Assembly (NCBI GenBank): GCA_009782435.1
Contig: WRJA01000015.1
Coordinates: 1 to 37,989 of the forward strand
DNA length: 37,989 nucleotides
Direction of reading: 5' to 3'
From: Oscillospiraceae bacterium
Lineage (GTDB): Bacteria > Bacillota > Clostridia > Oscillospirales > Oscillospiraceae
This document shows positions 25,387 to 34,734 of this stretch, piece by piece (the first letter of the stretch is position 1; the number at the start of each line of letters is the position of its first letter). The translations under genes were made by a program, and so were the position numbers. The notes below the pieces were generated by a model that saw nothing but the letters and a program-made list of their open reading frames with translations, made no database searches and was not told the DNA's origin.

Positions 25387-26100
25387 ATGATCATGCAAAT
25401 CTTTTTACTCGGAGATTCGCTTTCGAGAGGTATAATGTTTGATAAGGAAAAAGGGCGTTTTTCGCTTTTACGTGAGTCGTTCTGCAATTTGATGCGACCG
25501 AAACTCAAAACCGAAGTGGTCAATATCTCCGGTTTGGGCCGAACATTGGACGCCGCTTGCGATGCGTTGGAACAGCAGCTTTTGGTCAGCAAACCGCAGG
25601 CTGTTGCGATCGAACTCGGCGGCAATGACTGCGATTACAACTGGGCGGAAGTCGCCGAGGAGCCGCATGCCGCTCATGAGTGTAAAACGTCCTTCGCGCG
25701 GTTTGAGCAGGGTATACGCGAATTGGTCGCGCGGCTTCGGAGGGAAGACATTTTATCTGTTCTGATTAACCTTCCTCCGATCGATGCGGACAGATACTTC
25801 CGTTTTATTTGCCGCGATGACCCGAAGATGGAAAAAGGTATACTCTCATTTATCGGAAGCATTACGCATATCTACTGGTGGCATGAGCGGTTTTCAAGCG
25901 TGATCGGCAAGATCGCCGATGAAATGGGTGCGCATTTCATAGACATCCGCAGGGCTTTTCTTTATCAGGAGGATTACCGCGAGTTCATTTGCGACGACGG
26001 GATACATCCCAACGCGTCGGGACATAAACTGATCGCCGAGTGTATTAATGATTTTGTGGCTAAGCATTATTCGTATATGCTCATTCCGGGTAATGCATAA
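25387..26100 (+). CDS. SGNH/GDSL hydrolase
   Basis: This 237-residue protein is without a signal peptide and so probably cytoplasmic. The block I motif is LLGDSLSRG with nucleophile Ser11, block III is ELGGNDCDYNW, and block V DGIHPNASGH carries the catalytic Asp and His. All catalytic positions are intact. Such enzymes hydrolyse esters or remove acetyl groups from lipids or sugars; the substrate cannot be read. It starts 23 bases after the hybrid kinase ends, so the two are probably cotranscribed. A second ATG at 25393 is an alternative start two codons later. Confidence 0.82.
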   Translation: MIMQIFLLGDSLSRGIMFDKEKGRFSLLRESFCNLMRPKLKTEVVNISGLGRTLDAACDALEQQLLVSKPQAVAIELGGNDCDYNWAEVAEEPHAAHECKTSFARFEQGIRELVARLRREDILSVLINLPPIDADRYFRFICRDDPKMEKGILSFIGSITHIYWWHERFSSVIGKIADEMGAHFIDIRRAFLYQEDYREFICDDGIHPNASGHKLIAECINDFVAKHYSYMLIPGNA

Positions 26101-26154
26101 AAATCCGGTGAAAAGACAGAAACGGCGCGTGAAAAAGTCAAAGGCTTTAGTGTA

Positions 26155-26183
26155 TTGAATTTATGAACACAGACGTATATAAT
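26155..26183 (+). promoter_or_regulatory. Promoter of the tandem HD-GYP gene
   Basis: TTGAAT (26155-26160), a 17-bp spacer and a perfect TATAAT (26178-26183) give the regulator its own promoter, with a leader of about 85 bases. Confidence 0.65.
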
Positions 26184-26274
26184 AGGCAACACACAGCGTT
26201 TACGATATATTCGGCCGGCCGGCGAGTTTCGCGTCGGTATCCGGTCTTATGCTTGTGAGGGGAAGGAGACGGTA

Positions 26275-28008
26275 ATGAATAACGACAGAGAAACGGTAAT
26301 AATGGTTGACGACGACATAGTAAACCTGACGGTCGGGAAAAATGCTCTTTCCCAAAAGTATAATATTTTTACCGCTCCGTCCGGAGAAAAACTGTTTATG
26401 ATTCTCGAGAGAGTGACCCCGGCGCTGATACTCTTGGATGTGGCTATGCCCGTTATGGACGGCTATGAGGTTATCAAAAAGCTGAAAGCCAACGCGCAGA
26501 CCGCGCATATCCCCGTGATATTTTTGACCGCGCGTATAGATCCCGAGAGCGAGGTCGAGGGATTGAATCTCGGCGCGGTGGATTATATTACCAAGCCGTT
26601 TTCAAGGGAACTGCTGATAAAACGCATAGATTTGCACATACAATTTGAAAAACAGAAAATAGAACTGTTGAGTTACAGCCGGAATTTGGAGGGTGAGGTC
26701 GATCATAAGACAAAAACAGTCCTTGAACTGCAAAACGCGATCCTTAAAACTGTAGCCGAACTCGTTGAATGCCGCGACAGTATTACGGGAGGACACATCG
26801 AAAGAACGCAGCATTATTTGAGCCTTCTTGTGGATTTCTTGTTGGAGCACGGCTCGTATTCCGATATGATTTCATCTTGGGATATCAATTTGTTTATAAT
26901 GTCCTCACAGCTTCACGACGTCGGTAAAATATCGATAAAAGACGACATATTGATGAAACCCGGCAAGCTGACCGATGAAGAGTTTAACGAAATGAAAAAT
27001 CATACGCTTTACGGTGTGGACATCATAAGGCGAATTGAGGAAAACACGACAGAAAATGAGTTTTTGCAGTATGCCGAGGTGCTGACGGGCACGCACCATG
27101 AAAAATGGGACGGAACCGGCTATCCCTCCGGACTTAAAGGCGATGAAATCCCGCTTCAGGGCAGATTGATGGCTATCGTTGACGTATATGACGCTCTTAC
27201 CAACGACCGCCCGTATAAAAAGGCGTTTTCCCATGAAGAAGCGATAAAGATAATAAAAGAAGGAGAGGGAACGCACTTTGATCCGCTGATCTGCGATGTT
27301 TTTCTGACGCACGAGGAAGAATTCAATACGCGCGAGATAAAGTCGATCTCGCACCACGGCGCGTTCGGCAATCCGGAAACTGTGGATAAGCTCCGCTCGA
27401 CCATAAAAATGGTGGCGAATATAGTTGACCTCCGCGGAGGTGCGGATAAGGGCCACACAGCCGTTATTCAAAGTTTTTTAAAAGTTTTTCTCAACGCGCT
27501 GCTCGAAAATGAGGATTACAAGAGTGAAGTCATTAATTGGGACGTCGATCTTTTCCTTATGTCAGCGAATTTGCACGATGTCGGAAAAATAGCGATACAT
27601 GACAGCCTCATAAATAAGCCCGCGGAATTGACCCCGGTCGAATACGAAGACTTTAAAACTCACGCGGATTTCGGTGTAAAAATCATCCGGCAAATCAAAG
27701 AAAACGTCAATAATGAGGGATTGTTGAACCACGCCGAAGCATTTGCCGGCAGCCACCATGAGAGATGGGACGGTTCGGGGTATCCGCTGGGGCTGAAAGG
27801 CGAGGGCATACCTTTACAGGGCAGGATCATGGCAATAGTTGACGTTTATGAGGCGCTTGTAAATGACCGGCCGCACAGGGGCAGGATAACGCACGAGGAA
27901 GCGGCAGAGCTGATCAAAAACGGCAGCGGAACGCAGTTTGACCCGGGTTTGGTCGCTGTTTTCCTTAAACATGAAAAAGAATTCAAAGCAGTGATCGAAC
28001 AGGCGTGA
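26275..28008 (+). CDS. Response regulator with REC and two tandem HD-GYP domains
   Basis: The protein has 577 residues. The N-terminal REC domain (1-125) has the acidic cluster VDDD and phospho-acceptor Asp55 in LLDVAMPVMDGYEV, and ends at the KPF switch. Two HD-GYP domains follow, in register exactly 220 residues apart. Domain 1 has His174, His214-Asp215 in LHDVGK and Gly282-Tyr283-Pro284 after HHEKWDGT; domain 2 has His394, His434-Asp435 and Gly502-Tyr503-Pro504 after HHERWDGS. Both have all visible metal and GYP residues, so both could hydrolyse cyclic di-GMP. It has its own promoter downstream of the hybrid kinase and SGNH genes. GGGGAAGGAG precedes the ATG. The partner kinase is most likely the one at 20.4 kb, by position only. 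Confidence 0.9.
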   Translation: MNNDRETVIMVDDDIVNLTVGKNALSQKYNIFTAPSGEKLFMILERVTPALILLDVAMPVMDGYEVIKKLKANAQTAHIPVIFLTARIDPESEVEGLNLGAVDYITKPFSRELLIKRIDLHIQFEKQKIELLSYSRNLEGEVDHKTKTVLELQNAILKTVAELVECRDSITGGHIERTQHYLSLLVDFLLEHGSYSDMISSWDINLFIMSSQLHDVGKISIKDDILMKPGKLTDEEFNEMKNHTLYGVDIIRRIEENTTENEFLQYAEVLTGTHHEKWDGTGYPSGLKGDEIPLQGRLMAIVDVYDALTNDRPYKKAFSHEEAIKIIKEGEGTHFDPLICDVFLTHEEEFNTREIKSISHHGAFGNPETVDKLRSTIKMVANIVDLRGGADKGHTAVIQSFLKVFLNALLENEDYKSEVINWDVDLFLMSANLHDVGKIAIHDSLINKPAELTPVEYEDFKTHADFGVKIIRQIKENVNNEGLLNHAEAFAGSHHERWDGSGYPLGLKGEGIPLQGRIMAIVDVYEALVNDRPHRGRITHEEAAELIKNGSGTQFDPGLVAVFLKHEKEFKAVIEQA

Positions 28009-28066
28009 TCATAAGACGGAAACCCGGCGAAGTATGATGCCGGTCAGCCGAAAAGCGCAATAATTA

Positions 28067-28104
28067 CAACGCCGCCCGTGATCTCATGATCATGGGCGGC
28101 GTTG
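28067..28104. terminator. 16-bp hairpin between convergent HD-GYP and rpoD genes
   Basis: The arms 28067-28082 and 28089-28104 pair with a single G-T mismatch around a 6-base loop. It lies between the two convergent genes. The T tract is weak. Confidence 0.65.
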
Positions 28105-28133
28105 ACTCGTTGACCTTTATATCCTGCGTCGGG

Positions 28134-29456
28134 TCAGGTCAAGAAATCCCTTAATTTTTTGCTTCTGCTGGGATGACGCAGTTTCCTGAGAGCTTTTGCC
28201 TCGATTTGCCGTATACGTTCTCGGGTCACGTTGAACTCTTTTCCGACCTCTTCAAGAGTGCGGGTGCGGCCGTCTTCAATACCGAAGCGCAGGCGCAGGA
28301 CTTTTTCTTCTCTGGCGGTGAGCGTTGACAATACTGTCATCAGCTGTTCTTTTAAGAGTGTAAAACTCGCGGCCTCCGATGGCTCTGAAGCGTCCTCGTC
28401 CGGGATGAAGTCGCCCAGATGGCTGTCTTCCTCTTCGCCTATCGGAGTTTCCAATGAAACGGGCTCTTGGGCTATTTTCAGAATGTCCCGCACTTTTTCG
28501 ACGGGAAGGTTCATTTCGTCCGCGATTTCTTCCGCGCTCGGATCGTGCCCCAGTTCCTGAAGCAGCTGCCGTGAGACTCTGATGACTTTGTTAATGGTTT
28601 CGACCATATGAACGGGAATGCGGATGGTGCGGGCCTGATCGGCGATGGCTCTTGTTATCGCCTGACGTATCCACCATGTGGCGTAGGTCGAAAATTTATA
28701 TCCTTTGGTGTAGTCAAATTTTTCGACCGCCTTGATAAGACCGAGATTTCCCTCCTGTATGAGGTCTAAAAACAGCATGCCGCGGCCCACGTAACGTTTT
28801 GCGATGGAAACGACCAAACGCAGATTTGCCTCCGCTATCCGGCGTTTTGCGTCCTCGTCTCCGACTGCCATTCGAATGGCGAGCTGTATCTCTTCCTCGG
28901 GGGTCAGAAGATTGACTTTCCCGATCTCTTTCAGATACATCCTGACGGGGTCGTCGGTCGAATAAGTCTCGGCAATGGCTTCAGTTACCTCTTCTATCTC
29001 TTCCTCCGTGACTTCTTCGATTTCTTCGAGTTCCTCAAGAGCGGGCAGAACGTCTTCGTCGATGGGGGGCAGATAGTCGTCCCCCGTGGTTTCGATTCCG
29101 AGTTCCTCGAGAGCGTCATAAAAGCGGTCTATCTGCTCCGGATCCAATACCATGCCTTCCAAGACGTCCATAAGTTCCTTTGAGGTCAATTTCCCGGTTT
29201 TTTTGCCTTTTTCAATAAGCTCGTGGATTTTTTCCTCATCGGTTTTTTCTTCGTTATCTTCGTCGGAGATATTTTCCCTGATATCATATGAAACTTCGAT
29301 GTCCGGACTGTCGGCGCAGTCTTCAGGGTATTCTTTTTCCTTATCCGGTTTTGAGAAATCCGGTTCGAAAGCTTCAGCGGAAATAAAATCGTCGAATTGT
29401 CCGTCATGTTCCTGCGCTTCCGGCCGCTCGTTTGAAAAGTTGTCGTTTTCGGTCAT
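28134..29456 (-). CDS. rpoD: RNA polymerase primary sigma factor RpoD (SigA)
   Basis: This is the housekeeping sigma factor, 440 residues. A very acidic N-terminal region 1.1 (about 1-165) is followed by region 1.2 ([20 protein letters not shown]) and region 2 with the -10-recognising [15 protein letters not shown]. Then come region 3 and region 4.2, the -35 helix-turn-helix [20 protein letters not shown]. The C-terminus ([10 protein letters not shown]) is typical. The gene overlaps dnaG by 4 bases (ATGA) and is the last gene of the classical macromolecular-synthesis unit dgt-dnaG-rpoD. The acidic 1.1 region is long with several Glu-rich runs but otherwise ordinary. Confidence 0.97.
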   Translation of the reverse strand: MTENDNFSNERPEAQEHDGQFDDFISAEAFEPDFSKPDKEKEYPEDCADSPDIEVSYDIRENISDEDNEEKTDEEKIHELIEKGKKTGKLTSKELMDVLEGMVLDPEQIDRFYDALEELGIETTGDDYLPPIDEDVLPALEELEEIEEVTEEEIEEVTEAIAETYSTDDPVRMYLKEIGKVNLLTPEEEIQLAIRMAVGDEDAKRRIAEANLRLVVSIAKRYVGRGMLFLDLIQEGNLGLIKAVEKFDYTKGYKFSTYATWWIRQAITRAIADQARTIRIPVHMVETINKVIRVSRQLLQELGHDPSAEEIADEMNLPVEKVRDILKIAQEPVSLETPIGEEEDSHLGDFIPDEDASEPSEAASFTLLKEQLMTVLSTLTAREEKVLRLRFGIEDGRTRTLEEVGKEFNVTRERIRQIEAKALRKLRHPSRSKKLRDFLT

Positions 29457-31216
29457 GCCTGTCCCCCATATCCCTTTTTTTCTCTGTATTTTGCCGCGAT
29501 CGTCCTTAAATCGGCGCCTCCGTCGGATTTTTCTTTTTCTGTTTTGATTATTTCCGCGTAATCCGTAAGGGCTTTTTGCATGTTCAAAGGGTCCTCCGGT
29601 TTTTGCATCAAAGCGGTCAGTATCCCGGTTTCCTCGGCAGACAAGTATTCGCCGGCAGCGGATATCATATCTTTGCCGCCGAGGTGTTTTCTCACAGTCA
29701 GTTCAGAATATATGTGCCTGAGTTCCGGGGCCGAAAAGTCTTCCGGTTTCGGGAGTTCGAGTCCTTCAAAAAGTGCAGGCTCCAAGCAGAGCAGTCTGAT
29801 GAGCCCTTCTTCCGCCGCCGCCGAGCGGGCGTTTGAATAGCGTATCTTTCCGGCGCCGGGCCAGGTAAATCTCGCGGGATGCATAGTTTCGCGCTCCCTC
29901 GCTTTTTCGGCTTTGCCGAGTTTTTGCGATCGGCGCCTTTTAACTTCGGATTCAACAGCCGCTTTTGACACTCCGGCCATCTCCGCCGCGCGGGAAGCAT
30001 AGACCTCTCGCTCGACGCTGCCCGGCAGTTCGGCCAAAATATCCGAAGCCTCTTTCAGGAAACCGACTTTCCCGCCGTCTGACTTGATATCATATTTGCC
30101 GAGCGCTGAAAACAGCTTGTATTCCACGTGTGTTTCGGAATTCTCGAGCATTTTGCGAAAAGCGCCCGCCCCGTTCTTTTTGATGTATTCGTCGGGGTCC
30201 TTTGCGCCTGCCGGGCGCAGTACCCTGACTCTGACGTCGAGGTCCTTAAAAATCCTGATAGCCCTGTCCGTGGCGGCGTCGCCGGCCGGGTCGCTGTCGA
30301 AAGCAATTATGACCTGATTTGTATAGCGGGAAATGAGCTTTGCCTGTTCAGGCGTGAGAGAAGTTCCGAGAGAAGCCACGGCGGAGTCAAAACCCGCCTG
30401 ATGCAGTGTGACGACGTCAATATTTCCCTCTGTAAGGATGATATGGTCGTCTTTTGATTTTTTGGCTGTATTCATCGCGAACAGATTGCGGCTCTTGTTG
30501 AATACCGGAGTTTCAGGGCTGTTTAAATATTTGGGTTCTCCCTCGCTGAGCAAGCGCCCGGAAAAACCGACGACCGAGCCGTTTATATCAATAACCGGAA
30601 ATATGAGCCGATTTCGGAAAGCGTCATAGATTCCCGCGCCTTTTTTTCCTCGTTTGGCTAATCCCGCGTCCAAAAGCTCCTCGTCGGAACGGCCTTTGTT
30701 TCTCATGGCGCAGACGAGGCGGTCCCAAGCGTCGGGGGCATAACCGAGCCCGAATGTTTTGATCGATCCCGCCGAGATCCCGCGTTTATCGACATATGCC
30801 CTCGCGGGAGCGCCGCCGGGGGAAACAAGCTGTTCATGAAAGAATTTCGCGGCGTCTTTGTTCAGTTTCAGAATGCTCTCTCGGCGCATGCTCTGCTCGT
30901 CGGGTTTATCGTCAGGCATATTCATTCCGGCGCGTTTTGCCAAAAAACGCACAGCCTCCGGATATGAAAGGTTTTCGATCTCCATTATGAAGTTGATGAC
31001 GTTTCCGCCTTTTCCGCAGCCGAAACAATGAAAGATATGTTTATCGGGAACTACGGAAAAAGAAGGAGTCTTTTCATTATGAAAGGGGCACAGCCCGAAA
31101 ATATTGGCGCCCGTGCGTTTTGTGAGTTTGACGTAAGCTGATACGACGTCCTCGATATCGTTTCTGTCTATCAGATCCGTAAGAAAGCCGGTAGGAAACG
31201 GCATAGGAGTTATCAT
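29453..31216 (-). CDS. dnaG: DNA primase DnaG
   Basis: DnaG makes RNA primers for replication. The 587 residues fit the family. The N-terminal zinc finger has Cys43, His46, Cys64 and Cys67 ([11 protein letters not shown] and [10 protein letters not shown]). The RNA polymerase core includes the YLNSPET segment, and the Toprim part shows LTEGNIDVV and [10 protein letters not shown] shorter, more variable C-terminal part would bind the DnaB helicase. The ATG at 31216 has a modest purine-rich site; a second ATG lies four codons later. It starts 39 bases after dgt and overlaps rpoD by 4 bases. Confidence 0.96.
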   Translation of the reverse strand: MITPMPFPTGFLTDLIDRNDIEDVVSAYVKLTKRTGANIFGLCPFHNEKTPSFSVVPDKHIFHCFGCGKGGNVINFIMEIENLSYPEAVRFLAKRAGMNMPDDKPDEQSMRRESILKLNKDAAKFFHEQLVSPGGAPARAYVDKRGISAGSIKTFGLGYAPDAWDRLVCAMRNKGRSDEELLDAGLAKRGKKGAGIYDAFRNRLIFPVIDINGSVVGFSGRLLSEGEPKYLNSPETPVFNKSRNLFAMNTAKKSKDDHIILTEGNIDVVTLHQAGFDSAVASLGTSLTPEQAKLISRYTNQVIIAFDSDPAGDAATDRAIRIFKDLDVRVRVLRPAGAKDPDEYIKKNGAGAFRKMLENSETHVEYKLFSALGKYDIKSDGGKVGFLKEASDILAELPGSVEREVYASRAAEMAGVSKAAVESEVKRRRSQKLGKAEKARERETMHPARFTWPGAGKIRYSNARSAAAEEGLIRLLCLEPALFEGLELPKPEDFSAPELRHIYSELTVRKHLGGKDMISAAGEYLSAEETGILTALMQKPEDPLNMQKALTDYAEIIKTEKEKSDGGADLRTIAAKYREKKGYGGQA

Positions 31217-31255
31217 CTCTTTCGGGGGTTATTGATAAAGCGCTCCGGCGCCGCC

Positions 31256-32260
31256 TTATCTGACGGACCAGGCCGTCGGAATAAAAATATTACCGTATTG
31301 AAATATCGCGTATTTATCCGTCATGCCGGAAACGTAATCGCAGGCTGCGCGCTCCGGGCCTTCGGTTTCGCTGATTTTTGCGTACTCGCCGGGCAGAGAG
31401 CCCTTGCCGCCGGCATAATGCTCAAAAATCCCGCCGATGATGCCGTCCACCTTATCTTCTTCTCCTTTGGCCTTCGGGTTGCGGTAAACGGCTTCATACA
31501 TGAATTCATGAAATTGATCGACGACTCGGCGCATCTCGTCGGAAAAGGATATTACTCCTTCGGCGCTGTTTTCGATCAAATCAGATACAATTGAGTTGAT
31601 ACGCAGGCTGTTGCGGTTGCCGCAGCGTTCCCTGATGAGTTTCGGCACGTCGTTTTCCGTCAGTATGCCGGCCCGTAAGGCGTCGTCCAGATCATGGTTT
31701 ATATAGGCGATCCTGTCCGAAAGCCGGACCACGGTCGCCTCTCGCGAGTCTTCCGGCGACCCGTGGGTATGGTTCAATATGCCCATGCGGGTCTCAAAAC
31801 AAAGGTTGAGGCCGCGCCCGTCTCTTTCAAGATGGTCCGCAACACGCAAGCTTTGTTCATAGTGGAAAAAACCTCCCGGCATGAGTTTATTAAGCGCGCG
31901 TTCTCCCGCGTGACCGAAAGGCGTGTGACCGAGATCATGCCCGAGCGCTGTCGCCTCGGCCAAATCCTCGTTCAGCCGCAGAGCGCATGCGACGGTGCGC
32001 GCCAGCCTTACAACTTCCAAGGTGTGCGTAAGGCGGGTGCGGTAGTGGTCGCCTTCGGGCTGCAAAAAAACCTGGGTTTTGTGTTTGAGCCGGCGGAAAG
32101 CCTTGGAATGGATTATTCTGTCGGTATCCCGCCTGAAACAGGTCCGTATTGAGCAAGGTTCTTCATATAAGGCGCGGCCCGCGGAGTCGGCGGACAGGAT
32201 ACCGAACCGGCCGATCATCCCGCGCTCCGCGGTTTCTCTTATTTCTCTCGGACAAGGCAT
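31256..32260 (-). CDS. dgt: Deoxyguanosinetriphosphate triphosphohydrolase (dGTPase)
   Basis: This HD-superfamily enzyme splits dGTP to deoxyguanosine and triphosphate and helps set the dNTP pool. It has 334 residues. The metal-binding HD residues are seen as RLTHTLEV and GHDLGHTPFGHAGE, with a later DRIAYINHDLDDA segment carrying the last Asp. The N-terminal RDTDRIIHSKAFRRLKHKTQVF is strongly family-like. It is the first gene of the dgt-dnaG-rpoD cluster, an arrangement common in Clostridia. AAAGGA is 10 bases from the ATG, which is a little long. Confidence 0.94.
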   Translation of the reverse strand: MPCPREIRETAERGMIGRFGILSADSAGRALYEEPCSIRTCFRRDTDRIIHSKAFRRLKHKTQVFLQPEGDHYRTRLTHTLEVVRLARTVACALRLNEDLAEATALGHDLGHTPFGHAGERALNKLMPGGFFHYEQSLRVADHLERDGRGLNLCFETRMGILNHTHGSPEDSREATVVRLSDRIAYINHDLDDALRAGILTENDVPKLIRERCGNRNSLRINSIVSDLIENSAEGVISFSDEMRRVVDQFHEFMYEAVYRNPKAKGEEDKVDGIIGGIFEHYAGGKGSLPGEYAKISETEGPERAACDYVSGMTDKYAIFQYGNIFIPTAWSVR

Positions 32261-32340
32261 TGATACCTATTCCTTTCTTTTCCTGAATCACATATACGAC
32301 GCCGGCGGACATTTTTCCTTTTTTTAATAAAAAAATCATT

Positions 32341-32376
32341 AAAAACCTGCGCGCGGGCGGAAACCGCGCGGTTTTT
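32341..32376. terminator. Orphan bidirectional hairpin between dgt and the epimerase gene
   Basis: AAAAACC plus a GC-rich arm pairs with CCGCGCGGTTTTT, with a 3-base bulge. T tracts follow on both strands. It lies between divergent genes, where no transcript is expected to end, so it may be a leader attenuator or the end of an unseen small RNA. Confidence 0.5.
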
Positions 32377-32466
32377 ATATTAATTTTTCTCAAACAATAA
32401 ATAAACACAGCTTAAACACCGGACGCTTATGATGGGGCCATTAAAACTTTAAGGAGGATACATGCA

Positions 32467-33551
32467 GTGAATAAAACAACATATCTTTTAACGGGTGCGG
32501 CCGGATTTCTCGGGAGTAATATCTCCCGTTCACTTATTGCCCAAGGCCAAAAAGTACGCGCGCTCGTCTTAGACGGCGATCCCGCGGCGAAATCGATCCC
32601 GGACGGAGTTGAGATCGTACCGGGCGATCTGCTCGATCCGGATTCGCTTGAGCGTTTCTTTACGGTACCGGCCGGCGAAGACATGATCGTTTTACACGCC
32701 GCGAGTTTCGTGACAGTCGTTCCGGATTGGAATGAGAAAGTTTGCGCCGTCAATGTCACGGGTACGAAAAACATTGTAGACCTTTGTTTGCTGCACAATG
32801 TCAAAAAACTGGTGTACGTCAGTTCTACAGGCGCTGTTCCCGAACTGCCTCACGGCACGAAGATCAAAGAACCGGAACGGCTTGACCCGGACCTCGTGCC
32901 CGGATGTTATCAGAAGACGAAGGCTATGGCGACGCAGATCGTTCTTGACGCGGTACAAACCTACGGATTGGACGCCTCTGTCATCTATCCGAGCGGCATA
33001 TGCGGCCCGAATGATTACGGATATTCCTTTGTGTCACAATTTATTACTGATTACGCCCGGGGAAAATTGCCCGCCGGAATAAACGGCAGCTTAATTCCGT
33101 TGATGTACGCGATCTCGCGGACGGCGTGATCGCCTGCGCGACAAAAGGGAAAAAGGGCGAAGGATATATTTTGAGCAACTGTTTTGTGACCATACGTGAA
33201 TTGTTCGACAGTATACACAAATACGCCGAAAGCCCGGAAGTCAAGATAATGCTGCCCATACCCCTCGCGCGTTTCATGGCGCGCATCGCGGAAGCCGCAA
33301 GTAAAATAACGGGAAAACCCGCGATCCTGACGACATTTTCGATACATAACCTCGCGCGGAACAATGACTTTGACTGCTCAAAGGCTGTGCGGGATTTAGG
33401 CTATAAATGCCGCCCGTTTGATGAAACGATCCGCGACACTGTGGAATGGCTGATTTCGGAAGGCAAGATCGAAGCTTCATATGAAAATATCGGAAGAGGC
33501 GATTTGAAGCTCGGCGTTTTGAGGCTTTCCGCGGAGGAGAATCGGGCGTAA
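32467..33551 (+). pseudogene. NAD-dependent epimerase/dehydratase (extended SDR), interrupted by one frameshift
   Basis: The first part (32467-33092) has the NAD-binding loop TGAAGFLGSN, VTGTKNIVDLCLL, the VYVSSTGA strand and the catalytic YQKTK (Tyr-x3-Lys). At 33091-33092 the frame is lost; adding one T after SerPhe restores an ideal continuation, NSVDVRDLADGVIAC, which runs on to the stop at 33551. The C-terminal half then has the SDR-type VEWLISEGK ending. The repaired protein would be about 361 residues. No slippery sequence is present, so this is either a real inactivating deletion or a one-base sequence error. GTG start 9 bases after AAGGAGG. The substrate would be a nucleotide-sugar or sterol-like molecule; unknown. 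Confidence 0.8.
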
Positions 33552-33604
33552 AACACCAAACGAAACCGAAAGGCGAAAAACCCGCGCCCTTTTGATTATT
33601 TGCA

Positions 33605-33633
33605 TTGAAAAGCCGTCCGAGGCATGGTAAAAT
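33605..33633 (+). promoter_or_regulatory. Promoter of the small membrane protein / TlpA operon
   Basis: TTGAAA (33605-33610), a 17-bp spacer and TAAAAT (33628-33633) match the consensus in 5 of 6 places each. It lies about 64 bases upstream of the start at 33697. Confidence 0.65.
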
Positions 33634-33696
33634 AAAAACCGGCACATAAATCATTTCGCCTATTCTTCGCCGATGAGCGCAATGCGGAGGACCAAA

Positions 33697-34008
33697 ATGG
33701 AAAAAAGCGGTGTGATCTCGGTTATTATTGCAGTTATCGGAAGTATTCTGCTTGCTTGCGGCATGAGTATGTGCATTCTGCTCGAACGGCCTTCGATACA
33801 CCCGGGTGCTGTTATGGCGGCTTTCGGTTCATGTATACTTTTAGTTGCGGTACTCGTCGGAACGACCTCCGGCCCTGAGCCCGAAGAGGATCTGATCGAG
33901 ATCGAGGATACGGGGCTTTCAGCGGATGATATGCTGATCGAGGGGGAAGCCGAACCTTGGATTGAGGGGATCGAAAGCGCCGCTGAGGACGAACCGGACG
34001 CGATTTAG
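33697..34008 (+). CDS. Small two-helix membrane protein with acidic tail, unknown function
   Basis: The protein has 103 residues. Two hydrophobic segments (about 5-29 and 39-58) are joined by a short loop with a Pro and a His. A tail of about 45 residues follows that is extremely acidic (Glu/Asp-rich, one Arg/Lys or none). I choose the ATG at 33697 because GGAGGA lies 5 bases upstream; a longer frame to 33673 has no ribosome site. I do not recognise a family. It lies 27 bases upstream of the TlpA-like gene and probably begins that operon. The tail could bind cations or basic partners, but this is only inference from its composition. Confidence 0.65.
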   Translation: MEKSGVISVIIAVIGSILLACGMSMCILLERPSIHPGAVMAAFGSCILLVAVLVGTTSGPEPEEDLIEIEDTGLSADDMLIEGEAEPWIEGIESAAEDEPDAI

Positions 34009-34035
34009 GGCCGGTACAAGCTGAGAGGAGTACCC

Positions 34036-34734
34036 TTGAAAAAACTCACGGCAATGATATTATGCCTTGTGATGTTCCCGGCGTTTTCCGGCTGCGGCAA
34101 TGATACAGAGGGCGTTTTTACCGGAACCGGCGAATCTTTAAACAATAATCGTGAAAACCTATCCGGCAGCGGCGGCACAGACGCGGGGAACCCGCCGCCC
34201 TCGCCGGATTTGCCGTTTTTGCCGGAATCTTCCGATGAACTCTCCGGAACCGGTGCGCCTTACGAGCGGCAAAGCGGCGCTTTCCCGCTCAAATTCACAG
34301 CTTCGGATATATACGGGAATACCGTTACGGAAGACGATTTGGGTGAGAAGCAGTTGTTTTTTGTTCACTATTGGGCGACTTGGTGCGGCCCTTGCGTCCG
34401 TGAAATGCCGGATTTGGCCGAAACAGTTTCAGTTTACGGCGACAGGGTGGGGTTTATAGCCTTACTTGACGATTACAACTCCAATATGAGCGGCGCTGTG
34501 AGGATGGTCGAAGAGGCCGGCGTCCCGTCCGAATTCATAATGGTGGACGCGGGGACCCCGGATCTCAGGGATTTGCTGGCTGCGCTCCAAACGGGGTATG
34601 TGCCGACGACGGTTATTCTTGAGCCGAGCGGAGGTATTTATGACCCTCCGATAATAGGGGCGCTCGGCCCGAGGTATGCCGAACTCCTTGACCTGCTGCT
34701 TTATTATGAGGATAACTCGGGGGAGAAGAAGTGA
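34036..34734 (+). CDS. TlpA-like thioredoxin-fold lipoprotein
   Basis: A 232-residue exported protein of the TlpA/ResA type, acting outside the membrane on thiols or disulfides. The signal peptide ends in the lipobox FSGC (Cys20). Then follows a Gly/Ser/Pro-rich linker (about 25-80) and a thioredoxin fold with the active-site WCGPC (Cys117 and Cys120), VREMPDL and the cis-Pro region GYVPTTVIL. The TTG start follows GAGAGGAG. Its stop overlaps the GTG start of the 48-residue CxxC protein. With the next two genes it forms a coupled redox set. Confidence 0.88.
   Translation: MKKLTAMILCLVMFPAFSGCGNDTEGVFTGTGESLNNNRENLSGSGGTDAGNPPPSPDLPFLPESSDELSGTGAPYERQSGAFPLKFTASDIYGNTVTEDDLGEKQLFFVHYWATWCGPCVREMPDLAETVSVYGDRVGFIALLDDYNSNMSGAVRMVEEAGVPSEFIMVDAGTPDLRDLLAALQTGYVPTTVILEPSGGIYDPPIIGALGPRYAELLDLLLYYEDNSGEKK

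Noticed and set aside
32163-32408. An 81-codon minus-strand frame overlapping the start of dgt, with an AAAGGAAAA-ATG inside
   Set aside because: It overlaps dgt out of frame and turns into Arg-rich sequence where dgt is strongly conserved. The ribosome-like site is probably part of the T/A-rich hairpin flank.
33085-33128. Programmed -1 frameshifting to join the two epimerase halves
   Set aside because: There is no slippery heptamer at the shift point (AGC TTA ATT), and this enzyme family is not known to use recoding. A deletion or sequence error is simpler.
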